Shown here one piece after another: positions 1 through 6,540 of a stretch of 11,662 nucleotides of DNA. The notes beneath the pieces are model-generated. The model was not told where the DNA came from. It made no database searches and saw only the letters and a list, made by a program, of their open reading frames with translations. The stretch lies in NCBI GenBank assembly GCA_016287035.1, contig JAEEVI010000176.1, positions 1 to 11,662 on the forward strand, written 5' to 3'. Source of the DNA: Bacillota bacterium. Its GTDB lineage: Bacteria; Bacillota; Clostridia; Peptostreptococcales; Anaerovoracaceae. Every line of letters begins with the position of its first letter. Position 1 is the first letter of the stretch. The translations under genes were made by a program, and so were the position numbers.

Positions 1-1106
1 TCATAGAAGTCGAACTGTCGGGACATGTCCATCATCGAGTCGGGACCGATCGCGACGCCGAAGCCCTGGGCGCCCAGCGGGAAGCCGCCCGTATGACCTG
101 ACTCGACGCTGAGGTGCACGTCCTCGACCATGTTGCGGTTCAGGACCTCCTCCGCGACGAGCTCGGGTATTCCTATTCCGATGTTGACGATCTGGCCCGG
201 TTCTATCTCCCTGACGGCGCGGCGCGCCAGCGCGGTGTGGAGGGAACTGCGGTGGGACACGCTGCCGATCGCGCCGCGGAGCTCCTCCCGGCATGCCTTG
301 AGTATGGCTCCTCTGGGGACGTACTTGCCGCAGATGAAATCGTAGAAACCGTCGAGATTTGTGAGCTGCTGCTGTTTAGGGCAGACGACGACTGCGTCCA
401 CCAGCGCGGACGGGACGTTGACCGTGCGGGGAGGCATGTTGTTGTTGACGATGCGCACAACCTGCACGATGACCTTGCCGCCGTTCCTGTGGGTAGCCTG
501 GGCTACGGACAGGGCGTCTATGGACGCGGTCTCGTTCTGGAACGAGATGTTGCCGCGCTCATCGGCGAAACTGGCCTTTATAAAGGCTATGTCTATCTTC
601 GGTATCTTGTAGAGGAGGCCGAGTTCTCCGTCCTCCTCGGCGAGGGAGACCAGATCGAGCTTCGACTTTTCGTTCAGCTTGTACTGGCCGCCGTTGCGCG
701 GGTCTACGAAGAGATTCAGGCCGGTCTTCGAAAACAGGGACTTGGCGCCGCGTGCGGCGGCGCGGACCATGTGGGACATGATCCCTCCGGGAAGATTGTA
801 ACCCTCGATCTTATTGTCCATAATGGCGCGGCAGGTGTCGCGGAGGCTGGAATAGTGCCCGATGACCACGCGGTCGACGGCGCCCTCCGTGATGTAGCCC
901 TCGACGTCGCTGCCGTCCTTCCAGTCGCTGAAGCTGAAGGCGCTGTATACCGACAGGTGACGGGGCGAACCCGTCTCACGGAAGCGCTTGGTGAGCGCTT
1001 TGTTGAGTTCTATGGGAGACGCGCAGGCGCCGAAGGCGTTTATCCAGATGGTGTCTCCGTCTTTGACGAGGCCGACGGCCTCTTCTATAGTCATACGCTT
1101 AAGCAT
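1..1106 (-). CDS. Acyl-CoA:acetate/propionate CoA-transferase (family I), 3' end cut by window edge
   Basis: The enzyme moves CoA between short-chain acyl-CoAs and free acids such as acetate, propionate or 3-keto acids through a glutamyl-CoA intermediate in the cytoplasm. Reading leftward from 1106 gives 368 codons without a stop. The ATG has AAAGGAG about 7 bases upstream. The N-terminal half (about residues 1-230) carries stretches typical of the single-chain YdiF/Pct type, such as YNLPGGIMSH, FVDPRNGG and DALSVAQATHRNGGKVIVQV. The second half has the oxyanion-loop motif GIGIP (310-314) and the catalytic glutamate in VESGHTGG (Glu335, codon 102-104), close to the known site in the family. 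Relatives have about 520 residues, so roughly 150 are missing beyond base 1. It lies 46 bases downstream of proS with no visible terminator between, so it is probably co-transcribed. Family is secure; the preferred acid is not, so no symbol is given. Confidence 0.9.
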   Translation of the reverse strand, partial: MLKRMTIEEAVGLVKDGDTIWINAFGACASPIELNKALTKRFRETGSPRHLSVYSAFSFSDWKDGSDVEGYITEGAVDRVVIGHYSSLRDTCRAIMDNKIEGYNLPGGIMSHMVRAAARGAKSLFSKTGLNLFVDPRNGGQYKLNEKSKLDLVSLAEEDGELGLLYKIPKIDIAFIKASFADERGNISFQNETASIDALSVAQATHRNGGKVIVQVVRIVNNNMPPRTVNVPSALVDAVVVCPKQQQLTNLDGFYDFICGKYVPRGAILKACREELRGAIGSVSHRSSLHTALARRAVREIEPGQIVNIGIGIPELVAEEVLNRNMVEDVHLSVESGHTGGFPLGAQGFGVAIGPDSMMDMSRQFDFY

Positions 1107-1152
1107 GGACCTGCTCCTTTATGCAATGTGCTTTCTCTCGGGGGGATATATA

Positions 1153-2592
1153 TCAGTAGGCGACGCCCCAGTATATGTCGGTCGTGCATTCCTTGCCGCA
1201 GACCGGGCATTTGCCTGTCGTGCCGCTCTGCTCCAGCGGCATGCAGCGGGACGAGACGCCGGCTTTCTCTTTCATAGCGAGCTCGCACTCGAGGCTGCCG
1301 CACCACTTGGTGTGCGCGAAACCGCCTCTGCCCTGAGCCATATCCCGGACCTCTTCCCAGGTGGTGAGGTCGAACGTGTTTTCCTCGAGGTTCTTCTTGG
1401 CCATGGCGTACAGGTTGTCATGGATATCGTCAAGAAGCTTTTTCACTGATTCCCCGATGCCTTCGATGGGGGCGAACACCTTCTCCCTGTTGTCACGGCG
1501 GACGAGGCAGCACTGGCCGTTCTCCAGATCGCGGGGGCCCAGTTCGAGACGTACGGGCACGCCTCTCATCTCATACTCCGCACACTTCCAGCCCATGGAC
1601 TGCTCGGAGACGTCGAGCTTCGTGCGGATGCCCGCGGCGTCGAGTTTTTCGAGGATCGCCTTCACGGTCTCCAGAACTTCGGGGTTCTTGTGGGCGGCTA
1701 TGGGGATCGCGACGACCTGGACGGGCGCTATGCGGGGCGGCAGGACGAGACCGTTGTTGTCGCCGTGGGTCATGATGACCGCGCCTATAAGTCTGGTAGT
1801 GGAGCCCCAGGAGGTCTGGAACGGATACTGGAGAGTGTTGTCGCGGCCGGTGAAGGTCACGTCGTAGGCCCTGGAGAACTTGTCGCCGAAGTAATGGCTG
1901 GTGCCGGACTGGAGAGCCTTGCGGTCCTTCATCATGCACTCGATGGTGTAGGTGGCCTCGGCGCCGGCAAACTTCTCTTTCTCGGTCTTGCGGCCCTTTA
2001 CGACGGGCATGGCCAGCACGTTCTCGCAGAAGTCGGCGTAGCAGTTGAGCTGCTGCTCGGTCTCGGCCATGGCCTCCTCGGCGGTCTCGTGGATGGTGTG
2101 GCCTTCCTGCCACCAGAACTCGCGGGAGCGGAGGAACGGACGCGTGGTCTTCTCCCAGCGGATGACGGAGCACCACTGGTTATACAGCATCGGGAGCTGG
2201 CGGTAGCTCTGCAGCACACTGTGCCAGTGGTCGCAGAACATGGTCTCGGACGTGGGACGGAACGCGAGCCGCTCCTCCAGCTGTTCGCTGCCGCCCATGG
2301 TGACCCAGGCGACCTCGGGGGCGAAGCCGTTCACCAGCTCGCCTTCCTTCTTGAGCAGGCTCTCGGGGATGAGGACGGGCATAGCCACGTTGACGTGGCC
2401 GGTCTTCTTGAACATACCGTCCATGATGCGCTGGATGTTCTCCCAGATCGCGTAGCCGTAGGGGCGCAGTATGGTGAAGCCCTTGACGCTGGAATATTCG
2501 ACGAGCTCAGCCTTGCGGCAGATGTCCGTGTACCACTGCGCGAAGTCGACCTCCATATCTGTGATCTGTTCGACTTTCTTGTCCTTTGCCAT
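1153..2592 (-). CDS. proS: Prolyl-tRNA synthetase, short archaeal/eukaryotic-like type with C-terminal zinc domain
   Basis: This class II aminoacyl-tRNA synthetase charges tRNA(Pro) with proline in the cytoplasm. It has 479 residues. Visible landmarks are the motif 1 region near 65-76, the proline-pocket RPTSE (112-116), motif 2 RWEKTTRPFLRSREFWWQEG (145-164), HYFG (233-236) and motif 3 starting GSTTRLIGAVIMTHGD (263-278). The anticodon-binding domain spans about 290-390. A C-terminal domain follows with cysteine pairs C431/C436 and C462/C465, and the protein ends in tyrosine (WGVAY). This layout lacks the editing insertion of the long bacterial type and matches the short archaeal/eukaryotic-like form that many Clostridia and some other bacteria also use. 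The ATG at 2592 has AAAGGAG about 10 bases upstream and a strong promoter 41 bases upstream. The leader is only about 35 bases, leaving no room for a T-box. Confidence 0.97.
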   Translation of the reverse strand: MAKDKKVEQITDMEVDFAQWYTDICRKAELVEYSSVKGFTILRPYGYAIWENIQRIMDGMFKKTGHVNVAMPVLIPESLLKKEGELVNGFAPEVAWVTMGGSEQLEERLAFRPTSETMFCDHWHSVLQSYRQLPMLYNQWCSVIRWEKTTRPFLRSREFWWQEGHTIHETAEEAMAETEQQLNCYADFCENVLAMPVVKGRKTEKEKFAGAEATYTIECMMKDRKALQSGTSHYFGDKFSRAYDVTFTGRDNTLQYPFQTSWGSTTRLIGAVIMTHGDNNGLVLPPRIAPVQVVAIPIAAHKNPEVLETVKAILEKLDAAGIRTKLDVSEQSMGWKCAEYEMRGVPVRLELGPRDLENGQCCLVRRDNREKVFAPIEGIGESVKKLLDDIHDNLYAMAKKNLEENTFDLTTWEEVRDMAQGRGGFAHTKWCGSLECELAMKEKAGVSSRCMPLEQSGTTGKCPVCGKECTTDIYWGVAY

Positions 2593-2632
2593 TTATATAC
2601 AGCTCCTTTGAGGTAATCACTTTAATTAAAAT

Positions 2633-2661
2633 ATCTTATAGAATAATGTATGGATTGTCAA
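2633..2661 (-). promoter_or_regulatory. Sigma-A-type promoter of proS
   Basis: On the minus strand a perfect -35 TTGACA (2656-2661) is followed after 17 bases by TAAGAT (2633-2638) as -10. The predicted transcript starts near 2626 with a leader of about 34 bases before the proS ATG. The surrounding bases are AT-rich, unlike the coding DNA on either side. It sits just past the terminator of the preceding operon, which supports a separate proS transcription unit. Confidence 0.8.
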
Positions 2662-2682
2662 GGCGGGGAGAGAGCATTTCCG

Positions 2683-2719
2683 GCAAAAGAAGAGCGCCCC
2701 GGCCGTACGGCCGGGGCGC
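2683..2719 (-). terminator. Rho-independent terminator of the dusB-sigma-anti-sigma operon
   Basis: A perfect 26-base palindrome at 2694-2719 (arm GCGCCCCGGCCGT) is followed on the minus strand by TCTTCTTTTG. It begins 17 bases after the anti-sigma stop codon. The plus strand lacks a T tract on its 3' side, so termination should act on leftward transcripts only, protecting the proS promoter directly downstream. Confidence 0.88.
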
Positions 2720-2736
2720 GTTACGCATGCGGACGG

Positions 2737-3600
2737 TTATTTTACGAGCACGAGCGCAAGGCCGGTGCCTGCGTCGTGACGGGCTATCTCCACGCCGCTG
2801 CCGCCGGAATCGAGTCCGGAGGCAAGCGCTTCCGCTTCCTCGAGAGATATGACAGCGTAAGAGGCCACGTCTCCGCCGCCGTCGTAGAAGATGAGACCGT
2901 CGAAGCGCTCGGGGACGCTGCCGCGGACGGTGATCACAAGATCGAATCCGCCGTCGATATCGTGCTGCACGTCTTCCCAGTTCCGGTGATACGCGTCGCC
3001 CTGGCTCGCGCTGTCGGAAGGTTCTTCGGCCGCGGCGGGCATTTCGGATTTCTTCGCGCCGTCTGCGCCGTTAGACGCGGGCTCGGCCTCATACTCGCCC
3101 ACGGCCTCCTCTTCGTCGAAGGCGGCCTCATATGTCGGGAAGTCGGCATCCATTTCCGCCGGCACAGGCAGAGCTTCGTCCGACTTTGCGTCGTACGCGG
3201 CCGACGGGGCCGGGGACATGTTGTCCGCACCGCCCGTGCTGCCCATGCGTCCGAACTTCGAGAGCGTCGGCACGGCGAAGATGACGACCGCGATGCAGGC
3301 TGCCGCGAGAGCAGCGCGCCGGTAGATCACGGCGCGGCGCTTTTTCGGTTCCCTTGAGACGCCGGCGAGCGGGTATCCGCTCTCTGCGCGGACGGACGAC
3401 ATCACCTTTGCGGACAGGTCTTCGGGGGGATCCGCGAGATCGGAGCGGAGTTCGCCGGAAATGCCGGCGAGAGCGTCGTATACGGCGCGGCAGTGGCTGC
3501 AGGAGGCGAGATGCGTATTAAGCTCTGCTTCTTCGGACGCCGTCAGCTCGCCGTCTATATATGCGCTTATAAGATCGAAGTATTTTTCGCAGTCAGGCAT
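2737..3600 (-). CDS. Membrane anti-sigma factor with zinc-finger (zf-HC2) N-terminus
   Basis: The protein is predicted to hold the upstream ECF sigma factor inactive at the membrane until an envelope signal releases it. It has 287 residues from the ATG at 3600. An N-terminal zinc-binding anti-sigma domain carries His30, Cys34 and Cys37 in the HxxxCxxC pattern (THLASCSHC), preceded by Cys4. One hydrophobic segment (about 93-112) follows a basic stretch, giving an N-in topology. Outside lies a long acidic, Ala/Glu/Pro-rich linker (about 120-200) and a small C-terminal domain (about 200-287) that I do not recognise and that may be the sensor. The start overlaps the sigma stop by 8 bases (ATGCCTGA) and has a purine-rich ribosome site (AGGGGGCGGAG), pointing to translational coupling. 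An in-frame extension upstream to 3675 is open but lies inside the sigma gene and lacks family features. Family is secure, signal unknown. Confidence 0.88.
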   Translation of the reverse strand: MPDCEKYFDLISAYIDGELTASEEAELNTHLASCSHCRAVYDALAGISGELRSDLADPPEDLSAKVMSSVRAESGYPLAGVSREPKKRRAVIYRRAALAAACIAVVIFAVPTLSKFGRMGSTGGADNMSPAPSAAYDAKSDEALPVPAEMDADFPTYEAAFDEEEAVGEYEAEPASNGADGAKKSEMPAAAEEPSDSASQGDAYHRNWEDVQHDIDGGFDLVITVRGSVPERFDGLIFYDGGGDVASYAVISLEEAEALASGLDSGGSGVEIARHDAGTGLALVLVK

Positions 3601-4225
3601 CCGTCTCCGCCCCCTTTCCGTTCTTATGACGCGAAAGGCCGCCGGAAGTTCCGTGCGCGTAGAGAAATTCCGCAAGGCTCCGTCTCGCGCGGGATATGCG
3701 CGACTTTACCGTGCCCTCCTCGATGGAGAGGGCCTCCGCTATATCCGTGTAACTCATGTCGGAAATCTCGCGCATGATCAGTATCTGACGGTGTTCGGGG
3801 CTGAGGGAGTCGAGCCCTTTGTTTATGAGTTCGCGGAGCTCGGCCTTTTCGTATTCCCTTTCGGGAGAGGCGCTCTCGTCCGGGATCGGGAGCTCGGCCT
3901 CGTTCCCGTCTTCGTCCTCGTATGTCAGCGGGACCTCGTTGGCGCGCTTTTTCCTGCGCATTTGATCGAGGCATATGTTATACGTGATGCGGTAGAGCCA
4001 CACGGAAAATCTGCTGTCGGAGCGGAAGCTGTCCAGGCCCGTATATGCTTTTATGAACGCGTCCTGAGCCGCGTCGGCCGCGTCGTCCGGATCCCGGAGA
4101 AGTTTGAGCGCAAGGTTGTAGACCTTCTTCTGGTGCTCGACAACGAGCGGCTCAAAGGCGTCCGGGTCGCCGGCCCTGACCTTTTCGATCAGCGCCAGTT
4201 CTTCGGCGTAGTTCAGTTCGATCAC
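3593..4225 (-). CDS. ECF-type RNA polymerase sigma factor (SigW/RpoE-like)
   Basis: This alternative sigma factor directs RNA polymerase to a stress or envelope regulon. From the GTG at 4225 it has 210 residues. Region 2 covers about 25-94, including DAADAAQDAFIKAY and the aromatic-rich FSVWLYRITYNICLD stretch. An acidic linker (about 100-125) follows. Region 4 covers about 129-188, with a helix-turn-helix in MSYTDIAEALSIEEGTVKSR. There is no region 1 or 3, as expected for the ECF group. The GTG overlaps the dusB stop by four bases (GTGA), while the 3' end overlaps the anti-sigma start by eight, so all three proteins are probably coupled. The true start may be the CTG at 4216, three codons later (see the ribosome-site entry). 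No ECF-type self-recognised promoter was seen upstream; the operon promoter looks like an ordinary sigma-A one. Confidence 0.93.
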   Translation of the reverse strand: MIELNYAEELALIEKVRAGDPDAFEPLVVEHQKKVYNLALKLLRDPDDAADAAQDAFIKAYTGLDSFRSDSRFSVWLYRITYNICLDQMRRKKRANEVPLTYEDEDGNEAELPIPDESASPEREYEKAELRELINKGLDSLSPEHRQILIMREISDMSYTDIAEALSIEEGTVKSRISRARRSLAEFLYAHGTSGGLSRHKNGKGAETDA

Positions 4226-4228
4226 CTC
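4220..4228 (-). promoter_or_regulatory. Extended Shine-Dalgarno site that bears on the sigma-factor start
   Basis: GAGGTGATC on the minus strand matches nine bases of the usual 16S rRNA 3' end (GAUCACCUC). The GAGG core lies 8 bases before CTG (4214-4216), a standard spacing. The GTG at 4223-4225 lies inside this site and has only weak purine-rich sequence upstream. The CTG start would give a protein beginning MNYAEELALIEK, three residues shorter. I kept the GTG as the conventional call. Confidence 0.5.
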
Positions 4229-5190
4229 AGTTCTCTTTTGATCTGTTCCGTAATCCTGTATATGTCTTCGAGAGCGGAAACCTGCACGATCCGGCTCCTG
4301 AACTGGCCGGCGTGGGGCACGCCCTTCAGATACCATGCGTAGTGTTTTCTGGCTTCGAGGCAGGCGATGCGCTCGCCTTTGAGCCGGGCGGCGAGCTCGA
4401 TATGGCGCACGGCGGTATCGAGCCGTTCAGAAAGCGTCGGAGGCTCCGGAACGGGAAGACCGGAAAGAGCGGCGTTGATCTGTCCGAATATCCAGGGGTT
4501 CCCGAAAGCGCCGCGCCCTATCATCACCGCGTCCGCGCCCGTGTGGCGGAACATCCGCAGCGCGTCGTCGGCGGAGAAGACGTCTCCGTTTGCCGTGACG
4601 GGGATCGAAACGGCGGCTTTGACGTCGCGGATTATGTTCCAGTCGGCCACTCCGGAGTACATCTGCACCCGCGTCCTTCCGTGCACGGCGATGGCGGAAG
4701 CGCCCGCGTCCTCCATGGCACGGGCGAAATCGACGGCGTTAACGCTGCCGCCGTCCCAGCCCTTGCGGAACTTGACCGTGACCGGAAGCCCGCATCCGCG
4801 GCGGACGGCCCTGACTATCTCCGCGGCGAGAGCGGTATCCCGCATCAGAGCGCAGCCGTCGCCGTTTTTGACTATCTTACCGACGGGACACCCCATGTTG
4901 ATATCCATGATATCCGCGCCGGATACTTCCGCCGCGATCGCGGCGGCGCGTTCCATGCATTCCGGCTCGTGACCGAAGATCTGCACGGCGGCAGGGTGTT
5001 CGTCGGGAGAGAGGGCGAGCAGGGTCTTGGTTTTTTCGTCTCCGAAGACAAGGGCTTTCGCGCTGACCATCTCGCTGCAGGTCATGCCCGCGCCGAAACT
5101 GCGGCAGACGGCGCGGAAGGCGCGGTCGCATACGCCCGCCATCGGCGCGAGCCATGCCTTTGATGAAATTTCGACGTTTCCGACAAGCAC
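4222..5190 (-). CDS. dusB: tRNA-dihydrouridine synthase, DusB-like
   Basis: This flavoenzyme reduces specific uridines in tRNA to dihydrouridine using FMN and NAD(P)H. From the GTG at 5190 it has 322 residues, normal for the family. Landmarks are the FMN-binding N-terminal LAPMAGVCDRAFR (14-26), the catalytic cysteine in MDINMGCP (Cys101), VTVKFRKGWD (137-146), the VHGRTR stretch (169-174), PVTANGD (197-203) and MIGRGAFGNPW (223-233). A helical C-terminal tRNA-binding domain fills about 250-322. The frame stays open to an ATG at 5214, but that ATG directly touches the -10 box and would not be transcribed. AGGAGG (5200-5205) lies 9 bases before the GTG at 5190, and LVGNVEI is the usual N-terminus. 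The gene heads an operon with the sigma and anti-sigma genes. Dus family is certain; the B subtype is by overall resemblance. Confidence 0.93.
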   Translation of the reverse strand: MLVGNVEISSKAWLAPMAGVCDRAFRAVCRSFGAGMTCSEMVSAKALVFGDEKTKTLLALSPDEHPAAVQIFGHEPECMERAAAIAAEVSGADIMDINMGCPVGKIVKNGDGCALMRDTALAAEIVRAVRRGCGLPVTVKFRKGWDGGSVNAVDFARAMEDAGASAIAVHGRTRVQMYSGVADWNIIRDVKAAVSIPVTANGDVFSADDALRMFRHTGADAVMIGRGAFGNPWIFGQINAALSGLPVPEPPTLSERLDTAVRHIELAARLKGERIACLEARKHYAWYLKGVPHAGQFRSRIVQVSALEDIYRITEQIKRELR

Positions 5191-5199
5191 GGGCACAGC

Positions 5200-5205
5200 C
5201 CTCCT
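5200..5205 (-). promoter_or_regulatory. Ribosome-binding site deciding the dusB start
   Basis: A consensus AGGAGG within AAAAGGAGGG lies 9 bases upstream of GTG 5188-5190 and only 3 bases upstream of another GTG (5194-5196). The spacing favours 5190. Any start further upstream would place this site inside the coding region and outside the likely transcript. Confidence 0.7.
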
Positions 5206-5214
5206 TTTACACAT

Positions 5215-5243
5215 ATCCTATTTGAATGCAGGCGTGATGTCAA
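5215..5243 (-). promoter_or_regulatory. Promoter of the dusB-sigma-anti-sigma operon
   Basis: On the minus strand TTGACA (5238-5243), a 17-base spacer and TAGGAT (5215-5220) form a strong sigma-A-type promoter. Transcription should begin near 5208, leaving a leader of about 20 bases before the GTG at 5190. It is divergent to the ychF promoter, with 23 bases between the two -35 boxes. Confidence 0.8.
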
Positions 5244-5266
5244 CCGACAATCGATGCAAATAGTGT

Positions 5267-5294
5267 TTGACAGTGATTGATTTAATGCTAGAAT
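5267..5294 (+). promoter_or_regulatory. Promoter of ychF
   Basis: TTGACA (5267-5272), a 16-base spacer and TAGAAT (5289-5294) form a sigma-A-type promoter. Transcription would start near 5301, giving a leader of about 70 bases before the ychF ATG. The leader contains a GC-rich patch (5317-5340) with only a weak 4-base-pair hairpin. No operator-like repeat was seen between the two divergent promoters. Confidence 0.78.
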
Positions 5295-5371
5295 ATTCTT
5301 ATTGAAATAACGTTTTCCGGAGCGGTGCGCCGCCCGCCGTATACCCTGTGTGAGCGAATGGAGAAAGTGAC

Positions 5372-6466
5372 ATGAAGCTAGGAATAGTCGGACTTCCGAA
5401 CGTCGGAAAATCTACCCTTTTCAACGCCATAACGAACGCGGGCGCCGAGAGCGCCAACTACCCGTTCTGCACCATCGATCCCAACGTGGGCGTCGTGACC
5501 GTGCCGGACGAGCGGCTCGATTATCTGGCGGAGATGTATTCGCCGAAAAAGTACACGCCTGCAGTCATCGAGTTCGTCGACATCGCTGGCCTCGTCAGGG
5601 GCGCGTCCAGGGGCGAGGGCCTCGGGAACAAGTTCCTGAGCAATATAAGGATGACAGACGCCATCGTCCACGTCGTCCGCTGCTTCGACGACGACAACGT
5701 CATCCACGTCGAAGGCGGGACGGATCCGCTCCGCGACATAGACATAATCAACATAGAGCTCATCATGGCGGACATGGAGATGGTCGACCGCAGGATAGAA
5801 AAGGCGAAGAAGGCCGCTAAAGGCGGCGACAAGAAGTTCCTGCACGAGGCGGAAGTATTCGAACGGCTGCGGGATCACCTGGACGGCGGAGCTTCCGCGC
5901 GCAGCTTCGAATGCGACCAGGAAGACGCGGAGCTCATAGCCACTTCCGACCTGCTGACGCTCAAGCCCGTGATATACGCTGCGAACATGGACGAAGCCGG
6001 TATAGCCGACTACGAATCCAACGATTATTATAAAGCCGTGAAGAAACTCGCCGACAGCGAGTCCGCAAGCGTGCTCCCCATCTGCGCGAAGACCGAGATG
6101 GAGATAGCCGAGCTCGATCCGGAGGACAGAGAGATGTTCCTCGAGGAACTGGGGCTCCACGAATCGGGACTCGACCGTCTGATAAAGTGCTCCTATTCGC
6201 TCCTCGGCCTTATATCCTTCCTCACGTGCGGACCGGACGAGGTGCGCGCATGGACCATAAAGAACGGGACCAAGGCCCCTCAGGCCGCGGGAAAGATACA
6301 CACCGACTTCGAGCGCGGCTTCATAAGGGCGGAGATCGTCGCCTTCGACGACCTCAAAGCCTGCGGCAGCATGACGGCCGCCAAGGAAAAGGGCCTCGTG
6401 CGTTCGGAGGGCAAGGATTACGTGATGAAGGACGGCGACGTCACGCTGTTCCGGTTCAACGTCTGA
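5372..6466 (+). CDS. ychF: Redox/ribosome-associated ATPase of the YchF/OLA1 family
   Basis: YchF belongs to the Obg-related P-loop group but prefers ATP to GTP. It binds ribosomes and is linked to translation and oxidative-stress responses. The 364 residues match the family's usual 363 or so. Seen in order are the P-loop GLPNVGKST (7-15), NYPFCTIDPNVG (29-40), DIAG (70-73), then GLVRGASRGEGLGNKFL (73-89), CFDDDNVIHVEG (104-115) and NMDE (205-208). NMDE stands in place of the NKxD of GTPases and is the mark of ATP preference. A coiled-coil insertion lies near 130-170, and the C-terminal TGS domain is at about 280-362. The ATG at 5372 has a GGAGAAAG ribosome site a few bases upstream. The gene leads the rightward half and may be co-transcribed with feoAB 74 bases downstream. 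Confidence 0.97.
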   Translation: MKLGIVGLPNVGKSTLFNAITNAGAESANYPFCTIDPNVGVVTVPDERLDYLAEMYSPKKYTPAVIEFVDIAGLVRGASRGEGLGNKFLSNIRMTDAIVHVVRCFDDDNVIHVEGGTDPLRDIDIINIELIMADMEMVDRRIEKAKKAAKGGDKKFLHEAEVFERLRDHLDGGASARSFECDQEDAELIATSDLLTLKPVIYAANMDEAGIADYESNDYYKAVKKLADSESASVLPICAKTEMEIAELDPEDREMFLEELGLHESGLDRLIKCSYSLLGLISFLTCGPDEVRAWTIKNGTKAPQAAGKIHTDFERGFIRAEIVAFDDLKACGSMTAAKEKGLVRSEGKDYVMKDGDVTLFRFNV

Positions 6467-6488
6467 AGAAAAGATGCTTAACGCTCAT

Positions 6489-6511
6489 CCGCGCCCCGCA
6501 AAGGGGCGCGG
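6489..6511 (+). other. GC-rich hairpin between ychF and feoAB
   Basis: A 9-base-pair perfect stem (CCGCGCCCC with GGGGCGCGG) encloses a 5-base loop GCAAA. A T-A pair at 6488/6512 can extend it. It is followed by AAGCTTTGAAAAG, which is not a real T tract. It may be a weak terminator, a processing or stability element, or part of the feoAB leader. No promoter was recognised between it and the feoAB start, so read-through from ychF is likely. Confidence 0.55.
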
Positions 6512-6540
6512 AAGCTTTGAAAAGAGAGGACAGTTCGCAT

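Noticed and set aside
114..1277. Open frame of 387 codons on the plus strand
   Set aside because: It is antisense to the CoA-transferase and the proS 3' end, whose minus-strand products carry clear family motifs. Its own product shows no known features and it has no ribosome site.
1690..2616. Open frame of 308 codons on the plus strand
   Set aside because: It is a mirror frame of proS, rich in repeated Gly, Ala, Val and Leu as expected from GC-biased third positions. No motif and no start context.
2593..2660. T-box or other amino-acid riboswitch before proS
   Set aside because: The promoter leaves a leader of only about 34 bases, far too short for a T-box.
2694..2719. The perfect 26-base GC palindrome as a recombination site or operator
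   Set aside because: The T-rich run on one side and its place just after the anti-sigma stop make a terminator the simpler reading.
5378..6301. Open frame of 307 codons on the minus strand
   Set aside because: It is antisense to ychF, which is unmistakable. No ribosome site or family feature.
6187..6540. Upstream in-frame extension of the feoAB reading frame
   Set aside because: It overlaps ychF and the intergenic hairpin in a different frame and has low-complexity Arg/Gly content. The ATG at 6541 with AGAGGA fits the FeoA domain start.
6467..6540. Fur or DtxR box controlling feoAB
   Set aside because: I looked for AT-rich dyads of those types in the gap and found only the GC-rich hairpin.
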